Below are positions 55,321 to 64,000 of a stretch of 64,000 nt of DNA, piece by piece (positions within the stretch are counted from its first letter, which is position 1; every line of letters begins with the position of its first letter). Source of the DNA: Platycnemis pennipes (lineage: Eukaryota; Arthropoda; Insecta; Odonata; Platycnemididae); NCBI GenBank assembly GCA_933228895.1, contig OW121854.1, positions 12,837,131-12,901,130 on the forward strand. Direction: 5' to 3'. The notes under the pieces are model-generated. The model saw nothing but the letters and a program-made list of their open reading frames with translations, searched no databases and was not told where the DNA came from. The position numbers and the translations under genes are program-made.

Positions 55321-55724
55321 ATAACATACTTCGTTATACTATTTTAAATATGTTGTGGAAAAGTGCTCAAGTTTGTTACTCATCCAATATGTCTCACTTC
55401 CACAACTGATACTGTGAACTGCAAAGCTTATTTGTTGAGAAATTTTGTTTTCCCTCTTCATTCGTTTTCTCGACTAATAAAAGCGGATACTTGCCAGGTT
55501 TCTATCACACTCGCGGCTAACTTACTGGGGCTAGGTTAAGCGCGGACAACGCCGGTAGCATTACCATTGCTACCCTTGACGTAATAATCATCGGCGCGCC
55601 CTTTCAGGAGATTCCGCTATAACTCCACGCGTCACAATCCCGTAAAAGAGCTATGTCATTTAATGAATAAATGATGATTTAGAAAATACTAATATGGAAA
55701 TTCATTTATAGCCTGATAACGCCT

Positions 55725-55835
55725 CATCATCATCATAGGATTGGTTTGCCTCAGCCCTCCACTCGATTCTTCTATCGGCCAACCTCTTCATATTAACGTA
55801 GTGCCTCTCTTCCACGTCCTTGATAACGATTACAA
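55725..55835 (-). mobile_element. LINE C 3' fragment
   Basis: Reverse-strand copy of the LINE C terminus: (GAT)n tail, AATCCTATG, the NQ... codons, AGAATCGAGTGGAGGGCTG and NMKRLA codons. 5'-truncated near 55835. Confidence 0.8.
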
Positions 55836-55964
55836 AATAATTTTATGAGTATAGAAGGGTTAAAAAAATGGTATATCCTCCAATTTAATCAAAATTCACA
55901 TTTAATTCATAATTTCGGGAACCTCCTCAATTGAAAGCTTCTTCAATACTTCACTATATACGCG

Positions 55965-56066
55965 TCGGAAGTTTGGCAACATTGTGGAGGGAATGAACCG
56001 TCATTGGAAAGCGTTTTCGATCTTGACCATCCACCCCTCGGAAGTTTGGCAACATCGTGGAGAGAC
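55965..56066 (+). repeat. Short tandem duplication, 72-bp period
   Basis: TCGGAAGTTTGGCAACATTG at about 55967 recurs as TCGGAAGTTTGGCAACATCG at about 56039, each followed by TGGAG. Confidence 0.6.
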
Positions 56067-56169
56067 GACTGCACTTTTGTTTTCCAGATCGTGTTAGGTT
56101 TAGAAAAATAACTGTGAACGAGCCCCTTTCATGAAAATTAAGCGGCGGAAAAGTTCTTTTATCGCTGTT

Positions 56170-56680
56170 GCAACGTTAAAAGTAAAATACAGTAATTTTA
56201 ATCTCCTCTACTGAAGGTAATTGCGCCGGGCAACGTGTGTACCTCGCGAAATGACCAAATTCCCGGAAAAAAAACCGCTGATTGCGTTGGAGAATCCGCC
56301 AACACGAATGCATTCGCTGGATGGAGGCGGGCGGAGCGGAAAATTCGGAAAACTCGAATTCAGGGAAACAAAGGCTACTTATCGATAAATGCTTTGGCCT
56401 CAATGGGGAGCCGACAACAACGGGAGAATGGGGAGGATATAAATTGAGGCCGGGTTGGTGTATGGTGAGCGGTGTTTGTGAAAAGGAGTCCCCTCCCCAT
56501 TAATCCTCATTGGGGGGCGAGGGGGGGGCAGTATCCGGAGGTACCCCTCCGAAAGTGATTGATGGCCGTTCGCAGCCAAAGAGGCCCTGGAAAACATTCG
56601 GCCCCGTCGCCGATGGAAAAAGTTCAATTTGCGAAGACCCCTTTGGGAGGGTTTAACCCCCCCTCCCCCCCTCCGTTGAT
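56170..56680 (+). promoter_or_regulatory. GC-rich stretch with DRE (TATCGATA) and TATA-like motifs
   Basis: TTATCGATAAAT at about 56379-56390 contains the insect DRE core TATCGATA, followed about 45 bp later by GGATATAAATTG (TATA-like, about 56435-56446) and GC-rich, CpG-bearing DNA. The spacing is promoter-like, but no exon can be demonstrated downstream. Confidence 0.3.
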
Positions 56681-57025
56681 CTCCGTTTCGGTGTCATGGT
56701 AACAGGGCGGCAACATCCTCCCTGGCCTATTATCTATGCCCCGCAACCATTCTTGTCCTTCCCCCAACCCTAAACAGCAGGAAAAGGAGCGTGTAATCAC
56801 CGGGAAAACACGTGGCTCCGTAGCCCCTGCTTAACCCATTTATGGCCGTTTTTGGCTACGGCACAATTCTGTGAGTAAACATGAATGCCCCCTCTTGTTC
56901 GTGATCCCCTATGCTGACATTTTTAGAGCAGAAAAAAGAAGAGGCATCTGAAGTCATAGCTATTTGGGGTAAACAGTATGAGCACTGTGACGAAATTCTT
57001 TACTTTGGCAAAAATTATAGCTAGT

Positions 57026-57354
57026 TAGGTACTCAGGGGAGGCGACCGACAGCTGAGGTCATTTGCGCCATTTAGAATAGGTGGGTAATTGGGTAATGGT
57101 AGGATTTTTCAGGGAACGGAGGAAAGGGTGGAGAGAAACCCGGCGTCGGCAATAGCCTGTTCTTAACGAAAGGCTCCAAGTGGACCACGGCTTAATGTCC
57201 CATCCGACGGACGGAGTACTGAACTTGAAATGCCCTCCACTAGGCACTCAAGTGGGGACCGATTTTCCAATGAAAAATCCGCCACTACCGGGAATCGTAC
57301 CCAGGCCCCCGGGATGGGAGGCCAGTATTCTATCCACCACACTAACCCTATCCC
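57026..57354 (-). mobile_element. SINE3, minus copy
   Basis: Inverted full-length copy of 3485-3802: on the minus strand GTCGGGGATAGGG, the A box (TGTGGTGGATAGAATACTGG), the B box (GGTACGATTCCCGG), then the shared body to GGCGCAAATGACCTCAGCTG. Confidence 0.85.
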
Positions 57355-57424
57355 CGACAAAAATTATAGTTAAATTTCTGTTTCTATAAATTTCTGTTTC
57401 TACATGCCTTTCTACGTCAGTATG

Positions 57425-57512
57425 AGGAGAGAGGCCAGTAGAAAAATCGAGTGGAGGGCTGCGTCAAACCAATCCTAGGATTGTTGACCGTTGATGATGA
57501 TGATGTGCCTTT
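57425..57512 (+). mobile_element. LINE C extreme 3' end
   Basis: GAAAAATCGAGTGGAGGGCT, GCGTCAAACCAATCCTAGGA and a (GAT)n tail match other LINE C ends. 5'-truncated to under 100 bp. Confidence 0.8.
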
Positions 57513-57879
57513 CATCGTAATGACATTTTAAATGTTCAGGAACTAAATATGTTAATCAAAAGAGTATATTTTGTAAGTAAGAGAATAAAGGCTGAGTATC
57601 TAACACCTTGAGATATCTTCCTCACTCATGGTGTTTTCAAGTCTGTTTCCGCACTAATAGGCGCTTCAGACCGGGAGGAAAGGTATAAGGATAGGGATGG
57701 AAGGGATAGAAGGGATAGGGATATGTGGTCTGAAGCCTGAATTCTGAATTCTGATTTGAGATATCTTAACTCAAGTTGAGATATCTTATCAATGATGAAC
57801 CGAAAACTCTCGGTAGTCGTTAAAAAAAGAGGGGAGATGGTAGTGGTAGTGGTGGACCAGAAGAGCCAGCGATAGTTGA

Positions 57880-58482
57880 GCCCAGAGCCTTTTCCTCACG
57901 GCCACGGGAGACGAACCTCGTTCTGTGGGTGGTTTCCTTTTCATTTTCGGAGTAGCTGATAAATATTTTGGACAACTAGGAAACTGAGATGGTACAGCAT
58001 CATCTATCGGTTTTAGTTTTTTATACAGTTGCTGTGAAGTTATAAGACGCTGGATAATCATAAGATTGAGCAAAATAAGTAATACGATGAACAAACATTT
58101 AGTGCAACCCTGTGTCCAAGTAAATGTTATAAATATTAGAAGTGAGCAACTTAATACTAGCAAATAATTACGTACTAATAATAAGGATCATCGAATTGTT
58201 AATGTACGAAGTGTTATGATATAACACTATCGGTAAGAACCTCAGATATCACTTTTCCATTCCGGTCGTGCAACGGCTTCTTACGTACGATTTCCTCTGC
58301 AAGAAAATGTTTCTGACACACCCTTTGCCCAGGCTTGAGTGAAAAATCTCTTCTAGGAATTGCATTTGCCTATTTTCTCAGCATCTCCAGTTCCTTGTGA
58401 ACTAAAAGAAACCGGACCTTCTCCGGGTTACTGTCGTAACCCGACGTACACCCTGGTGCGATACAGCGATGCCCTGGCATCC
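57880..58482 (-). pseudogene. THAP-domain pseudogene (P-element/THAP9-like or domesticated THAP)
   Basis: THAP domains are ~90-residue C2CH zinc fingers that bind DNA. On the minus strand the frame starts MPGHRCIAPGCTSGY (Cys-x4-Cys) and continues to ELEMLRK, then a TAG where the invariant THAP Trp is expected. It resumes ANAIPRRDFSLKPG with QRVCQKHFLAEEI (Cys-x2-His), completing the C2CH ligands. After about 150 bp of AT-rich DNA containing stops, LKPIDDAVPSQFPSCPKYLS supplies the AVPxxF motif that closes the domain, followed by a basic KMKRKPPTER. MITE-A copy 5 lies immediately upstream of the Met. Disrupted by the Trp-to-stop change and the interruption. Confidence 0.75.
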
Positions 58483-58489
58483 TTATTGC

Positions 58490-59027
58490 AATGGGGTCGT
58501 TTACCAAATTGTTTTCATTTCCGAATCTGATAGAGTTTGTAAAATTAGAAGACCCGTATTTTTCCGTTTTTTGATCCGTCAATTATTTTCCGAGTTATAA
58601 GCGGCGAAAAACTGATGTTTTGAACCCTTTCGGAAAAGTGGGTGGGGTGCAACCTCTGACGTATATCGACTTCGTCCAATCACAACTGAGCCCGCGAAGC
58701 TACTTTTCCTTACCGCAATGGGTGGGAGTCAGCTGACTCGGCCAATCGGAGCTATTGCGACAGCATCTGTGCGAACAGACCTTCCGAGAATCCACGTCCA
58801 CTCCCTTCCCTTCCCCAAAAAGCAGTGAAGGACGGGAGGAAAATGACGTCAATGTTATCACAGCAGCATTTTCGGTGGGCGTCACGTTTTGCTTATTTAA
58901 ATTTTTGGTTTATGGGTGAACGGTTGTGGTTAGAAGATTAATTTTTTCACTAAAATTCATTTTTCGTTTCCATCTAACGATTTCGTGTATAAAATTGCGA
59001 TTTCGGTTCCGAGTAAACGCCCCCATT
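58490..59027 (+). mobile_element. MITE-A copy 5
   Basis: Complete copy from AATGGGGTCGTTTACC to GAGTAAACGCCCCCATT, with an intact CCAAT block (about 58675) and perfect CRE (58844-58851). It lies within about 10 bp of the THAP start codon on its 5' side. Confidence 0.9.
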
Positions 59028-59329
59028 CTTAGAGTACTTGAATTGAATCGAGTACTTGAGAACTGCTATAAATGATAATACCGCAAGGAACACAGACCAC
59101 TCACGTATGTTCACCGTGTAATAACTACGTATTCTGGGGCGAGTAATAGTGCTGCCACCTACTCGGAGAGTTTCTCCTCGGCGACAATAGCGGCGGCAAG
59201 TCTAGCGGAGAGTGTCCAGTCCGGATTATTCTAAATCCGTGGCCCAGAGTATAATAAAGTACTCACCTCGATGGAGCGTTGTACCGGTAAGAATAATGGC
59301 CGTAAGTGCATACTTGGAAGTAAGACTGA

Positions 59330-59610
59330 ACTTCATGAGAACATATCTGGAGCATGTTTCTTTATGACGGTGAGATGATAAGGACCGGAAAAGGTATTTG
59401 AAATGTAGCGCTGTCGAAGAATAATGGAGATGAAATGGAAAGACCATTTGCATTACAAGGAGGACCTATAAGTGGACTTGGAGGAAAGCTATGGACGGTA
59501 CTTAAAAAGAAAACTGATCTCCCTGTAGTCGAGGAGACAGACAGTCGAGGAGGTAAAAGTGAATCGGAAGAAAGGTGAAAGGAGAAGTCACCTGTGATGG
59601 AAGAGTTGAA
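59330..59610 (+). mobile_element. Heavily decayed LINE C fragment
   Basis: CTGGAGCATGTTTCTTTATG, ACGGTGAGATG, ATTTGAAATGTAGCGCTGTC, GAAGAATAATGGAGATGAAATGG and AAGTGAATCGG...GAAAGG match 2165-2460 in order with many changes. Confidence 0.6.
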
Positions 59611-59614
59611 AATT

Positions 59615-60620
59615 TCAATACCAAGAGGCTGACTGGTAAAAAGATCATCATCCACTGCATGTTTATACACATTTTTGAGTAAATTCGGGTCATTCCATCT
59701 GTACCGTATTAGAAGCTGTGTACGATACATTCAAGTTCAAGTTAGATACTTTCCATTAAATGCGTTATTTATTTTATATAGAGGATCCCTGGAAAAAAGA
59801 TTTGTTATTTCATGAAGATCTGTATTCAAGTTAGGGAATTAGATTTTTTCCGAATGTCAGTACGATTTTCAAAATTCCGAAGCAAAATATCTTTTTTCCT
59901 TACAGCACTTTGCACATGAAGCAACCGATTCCATTCGTTTTTTTCCTTTTTTCAAAGAGGGTAACTCTGCTATATCCTATTCCTGAGAATTTCTTGGCTT
60001 TCGTTGACGATATTTATTTATGTATGCAGCGTCGATACATTGGATATTCTGTTTTCTTTCCGAACGTATCCGAGGATGCTGTCACTTTCTTCTGCCGTTC
60101 ACTCACGGTCCATTGACTTTCAAAGCAGAGTCGACATGTGCACATTCGCTCTCCGGCGTGCTTTTTCTTGACAGTGAATGTGATTGAATGGCAAAAATCA
60201 TCAATAGTGACTATGGTATGTCAGAACATAAATATCAAATTGTGGAGATCGGATTGTTGGTATACACAGAGAGATTAACAATTTCATTTTTCTCATATCT
60301 ATTTCTTGTGGGCTTAGTTTTGAATCCATACTCAGCATTCATTCAGAGGAGAATGTTTGGGGGAAAAGTAAAACGAAAAAAACAGGAGAACGAATACTTT
60401 TACCGATCAAAAATTTACAATTCCAGTAATCTTGCATGACATACAGGCAGACCTCAAATCGGCGGTCCAGATAATTGGTGTAATTCTCCCTGAATTCATG
60501 TTGGTATCATTTTCTGTTTCTGTTGGAATTACGACCCCAGGAAGGGGAAATAGCTATTTATTCAACCCCTTTCCTGTTATCAAATTGTGGAAGTGTGACT
60601 GAACCGGCATCAAAATGCCG
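59615..60620. other. Unassigned AT-rich DNA
   Basis: No TIRs, domains or copies recognised. Small frames (59362-59730 minus; 60188-60439 plus) carry no identifiable motif. Confidence 0.35.
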
Positions 60621-61075
60621 ACTTTACAATTTGGTCGTTTTCCGTCTTTTTTATTGCCGAATCTGATAGAGTTTGTAAAATATAAATACCCATATTTATC
60701 CGTTCTTCGATCCGTCGATTCGTTCTCGCATCGAAAGCAGCGAAAAACTGATGTTTTTTTTAACCCTTTCGGAAAAAAGGGCGTGAAAATGACTCGTACG
60801 TCATCCACTTCGTCCAATCACAATTGAGACTTCGCATCTCCTTCACCCAATCGCCATGGGAAACACAGACTCCCATTCCTAGGTGTGTGGCAGACTCGCC
60901 CAGTTGTGGTTAGACTCCATTCGGATTATTTCGAAAGGCACAGCGTATTCGATTGCATTTGTGAATAAGCAAATTAATTTCTGCAAACTTTTAGACGTAC
61001 CGAAATGTGTGCGAAAAATTTTGTTGTTCGGTTGTTTTGGGTCATTTGCAGGATGCGACATGCTTCACACAGACC

Positions 61076-61285
61076 TTCTCTCCCTCCCCTCCTTCGCTCC
61101 CCTCCCTCCCCTCCTTCGCTCCCCTCCCTCCCCTCCTTCGCTCCCCTCCCTTCCCTCCTTCGCTCCCCTCCCTCCCCACCTCCGCTCCCTCCCCACCTCC
61201 GCTCCCCTCCCTCCTCACCTCCACCCCCCTCCCTCCCCACCTCCGCTCTTCTCCCTCCCCACCTCCACCCCCTCCCGTTCTTCCA
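61076..61285 (+). repeat. 22-bp C/T-rich minisatellite inside A2
   Basis: Repeated CTCCTTCGCTCCCCTCCCTCCC-type units (22 bp, more degenerate toward the 3' side). They give low-complexity open frames on both strands that are not genes. Confidence 0.85.
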
Positions 61286-61384
61286 CAAAACAGTCAAGGA
61301 GGGGAGGTGGGTGACGTACATATCCTTAACGTAGTTCGTTCGGTGGGCGTTACCTTTTGCTTATTTTATTTAATTTTTTTATTT

Positions 61385-61655
61385 TGATTATAATATTCAT
61401 ATCAAGACAGAAATAAATTTTAAAAAGAACTTATTTCTAAACTGAACACACCGAGGTAATGTTGTTAAAGTTCTTGATATTTGATAGATATTTATAATTG
61501 TCCAATGTTATTAATATTTGTATTATCTTCTTTGTATAGCGTTTTGACCAGTTCTAATAATATTGTATTATCTTGTTCGATAATTAATTGTTTATCCTGT
61601 AATTATATTTATATGTTGGGTAAACATTAAAAACAATAAATAAATAAAAAAATTA
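61385..61655 (+). mobile_element. A-tailed retroposon fragment inserted in A2
   Basis: AT-rich sequence ending in (AAAT)n/poly-A at about 61629-61653, located exactly where other MITE-A copies are continuous. No coding region or pol III boxes, so probably a 3'-UTR-only LINE insertion. Confidence 0.5.
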
Positions 61656-61767
61656 GTGAATGGTCCTGGACAGAAGATTAATTTGTTAACTAAAATAAAT
61701 TTTTCGTTTCCATCTAATGAATTCGTGTACAAAATAACGATTTCGGCACCGAGTAAACGCCCCCATT

Positions 61768-62580
61768 ACAGACTCGTGTGGCCAGTGAAAAAAAGGTGAA
61801 CAGTGAGCACGGCTGGTACCTGAAATGTTGAATGCACGTGCAAGGTTCTGGACTGTGCATACTTACTTATTGATTAGGAAGTGGGCAATGCTCTTTGACG
61901 TCTGAGTTGACTAGTAAACGTCTGAAAAATATCATTTCGTCATCACGCGGAATGATATCTTTCTCGTAACTATCGTTGAAAGTTTCGAGAGTCGTAATGA
62001 TTACAATAAAAGAATTATCTCGTGTTATCGTTGCGCCAATTGGAAGTTATCTCTAACGTTTCCCGATCGATCCGTATAGCTGAATTCTAAAACCGTATTC
62101 CTTTTGAAAAAAAAGGTAATCATACCAATGATAATTCTTTTATTTGAACAATCCTCTCTTAACCTACATTCGATCATATGTTTTGCTTACCTCGCCAGTT
62201 TACTAGGCCCTCATGTCGAGCGTAAACTTCGGATTATCCAGCGTAAATCAGTTAGCCATTCCTTTAATTCACTGGAACCTGGACATCGATGAGTGATATT
62301 TATACCAATAACAAAATTAGATATTTCTGCAGATTTTTTTGATCAGAAAGCTCTAAGTTAGTCGAATGCAACGATGTAGTGGATCGGCCCAGCAGGGGGC
62401 ACGAATCGTCCAACATAAGTATGGGTTCTTGCCCTTGGTGTCAGGAACAAGTAATAAAGCAAAGGGTTCGTACAAAAGACAGAATTCATTCGGAATCAAG
62501 AGTTAAACCAATCGCGTCTCGAATAGCCAAAAGAGAGTTACCTCACGTTACCTCTAGCTCGGGAGGATAGAAGAGAATGC
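61768..62580. other. Unassigned DNA
   Basis: Nothing recognised between the A2 element and the LINE B2 fragment. Frames at 62104-62292 and 62379-62570 lack motifs. Confidence 0.35.
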
Positions 62581-62584
62581 GCGT

Positions 62585-62855
62585 ACTCAGTATTATAAGA
62601 GAACAGAATAGGCCCCCGTACTATAAGAGAACAGAATAGGCAGCATAGGAAAGGGATAGGTAGAGGAAATATTTTAGAGTATTCTGTAGTGCATGATGCA
62701 TGTATTAACCCCTCAAATACTATAGATACTAACAATCTAGTTGCATGAGACCCTTTAGTTGCTTGCTTGCATGCTAGTAGTGTATGCTTGGTGATCTTCA
62801 CCCCCTGCCACACACCCTCGCGGTGGCTTGCAGGGTATCTTGTAGATGTAGATGT
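62585..62855 (+). mobile_element. LINE B2 3' fragment with duplicated 5' edge
   Basis: Covers the last coding codons (TATAAGAGAACAGAATAGG), B2 3' UTR, stem-loop (about 62803-62838) and GTAGAT tail (62841-62854). The 20-mer around TATAAGAGAACAGAATAGG occurs twice at the 5' edge (62594-62613 and 62622-62641). Confidence 0.85.
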
Positions 62856-62975
62856 ATTACGGGTGGATGGCACGGCTTAGAGCACGGACCCAACGGACCG
62901 CGCATCGGTCTCCCATGATGGACTACATTCTGACGGCAACCGATTCACCAATCCCCAAAAAACCACCGTGCACGC

Positions 62976-63521
62976 AAAGGGGGCGTTTACTGTGGACCGA
63001 AATCGCAATTTTGTGCACGAAATCGTTAGATGGAAACGAAACAAGAAATTTAGTGAAAAAAATTAATCTCCTAACCACAACCATTCACTCATAAATCAAA
63101 AATTAAAATAAGCAAAAGGTGACGCCCACCTATAAAACTACTTTGATAACATTGACGTCATTTTCCTCCCGTCCTTGACTGCTCTTATGGGAAGGTCAGG
63201 GAGTGGAGGGGGGTTCTCGGAAGGTCTGCTCGCACAGACCCTGTCGCAACTGCTTCGATTGGCAGAGTCAGCTGTGTGTCCCCCCCCCTCCAATTGCGAT
63301 AAGGCGAAGTATCTTCGCGGGCTAAGTTGTGATTGGACGAAGTCGATATACGTCAGAGGTTGCACCACACCCACTTTTCCGAAAGGGTTAAAAACATCAG
63401 TTTTTCGCCGCCTATAACTCGAGAAATAATTGACGGATCAAAAAACGGAAAAATACGAATCTTTTTGTTTGACAAACTCTATCATATTCGTCAATAAAAA
63501 ATATGGTAAATTGACCCTATT
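62976..63521 (-). mobile_element. MITE-A copy 6
   Basis: Near-complete reverse copy from AAAGGGGGCGTTTACTG to GGTAAATTGACCCTATT. Perfect CRE at 63153-63160; inverted CCAAT near 63330. Outermost bases are slightly eroded. Confidence 0.88.
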
Positions 63522-64000
63522 ATATAGAAGGAAAAAGAAGGGTGTTTTTCGGTCAATGGGCAGGAGAGAAGGGGACGTGCGGAGTTGTAAGTGAAATCTT
63601 ACTCTCGAGGCATTGGCTGTTGGCTATTCTGATCGACGCCCATTAACAGTACACAAATATCTTTTGGGAAACTGAAATTTAGAATAGAAAAATTCCATCA
63701 AAATCCATGCGCACGTCCGGGACATTACATCGATACAAGAACAATAATAGGTTATCGAGATCAATTTTTGGGTCTTAAGTACTTAAGGACATCAGAAAAG
63801 AAATTTTGGCAACATTAAGAACTTGCCCAAATATTTGATCCCAGAATCCTGGAGTTACGATGGTTAGAAGAATGAATGATAAATAGATATGGAATTGGAA
63901 TTGTATGACTGTAAAACTTTGGAATTGTGGGAAGAGGATGAGTTGGAGGCTCTTTGGGTGTGAGTGTTTCCAGGTCCTGTAAAGTCACATTTCAAATTCT
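63522..64000. other. Unassigned DNA to window end
   Basis: No repeat copy, TIR or coding motif recognised. Confidence 0.4.

Larger units (their letters stand above)
60628..61767 (+). mobile_element. MITE-A variant A2, enlarged by minisatellite and retroposon insertion
   Basis: Shares MITE-A ends (AATTTGGTCGTTTTCC; GAGTAAACGCCCCCATT) and the TTATTGCCGAATCTGATAG and CGTCCAATCAC blocks. The middle differs: TACGTCATCCACTTCG, a distinct 60860-61060 segment and a 22-bp C-rich minisatellite. A further ~270 bp ending in AATAAATAAATAAAAAAA (about 61385-61655) separates GCTTATTTTATTTAATTTT from TTAGTGAATGG, which are adjacent in other copies. Confidence 0.75.

Noticed and set aside
61007..61387. Long proline/serine-rich and glycine/arginine-rich open frames
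   Set aside because: Produced by the 22-bp C/T minisatellite; open on several frames of both strands.
1..64000. CRISPR arrays, prokaryotic operons, rRNA or integrated virus genes
   Set aside because: No spacer-repeat arrays, ribosome-binding-site/ORF organisation, rRNA landmarks or capsid/envelope motifs were seen; all RT signatures fit non-LTR or Penelope-like elements.

Overview
This window looks like nuclear DNA of an animal, most likely an arthropod and probably an insect with a large, repeat-rich genome. I see no bacterial-style operons, no tRNA or rRNA genes and no intact single-copy protein gene. Instead there is AT-rich DNA packed with transposable elements: several non-LTR retrotransposon families, tRNA-headed SINEs, Penelope-like elements (PLEs) with hammerhead-ribozyme motifs, and piggyBac, Tigger/pogo, hAT, Harbinger-type, THAP and Helitron remnants. 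The arthropod call is an inference from this mixture; I cannot name the species. All copy comparisons, boundaries and target-site duplications (TSDs) were read by eye.

Layout. 0-7.5 kb: an (ATT)n-tailed retroposon end, a LINE C copy, a Tigger end, a 1.6-kb Harbinger-type element split by a SINE3, a GC-rich CCAAT-containing stretch, a second LINE C end and a PLE remnant (RT tail plus GIY-YIG endonuclease). 8.2-9.9 kb: a young LINE B1 next to a long palindrome with a hammerhead motif in each arm. 11.3-15.6 kb: a LINE B1 end, two copies of a 540-bp TIR element (MITE-A) carrying CCAAT and CRE motifs, an NRF1-type promoter-like site and a Harbinger-type MITE. 15.6-17.8 kb: an internally deleted piggyBac. 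17.9-22.3 kb: SINE1, then a 3.8-kb DNA transposon of unassigned superfamily, itself interrupted by a hAT MITE with an exact 8-bp TSD. 25.4-26.4 kb: the best candidate for a host coding exon (minus strand), with a hexapeptide-repeat minisatellite. 27.2-28.4 kb: a Helitron remnant with 247-bp ATCGAT-rich tandem repeats and a Pif1-like helicase fragment. 29-32.2 kb: an old direct duplication. 32.4-37.9 kb: a MITE-A variant, LINE C fragments, an inverted SINE4 pair, a hairpin with a hammerhead-like loop and a degenerate LINE. 39.7-45.3 kb: two Harbinger-type elements, two MITE-A copies and pyrimidine-rich DNA. 45.7-50.6 kb: LINE B2, SINE2, a LINE B1 nested inside a LINE B2, SINE1 and a decayed LINE. 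51.4-55.3 kb: a Tigger-like remnant, two MITEs, LINE B2 and a second PLE end with a hammerhead motif. 56-64 kb: promoter-like DNA, SINE3, a THAP-domain pseudogene, three more MITE-A copies and LINE B2.

There is no cooperative gene system here; the content is a record of successive insertions. The most noteworthy signals are the hammerhead-bearing PLE palindrome and its relatives, the unassigned 3.8-kb transposon, a MITE family that spreads CCAAT+CRE modules, and the possible repeat-encoding exon at 25.8-26.4 kb.
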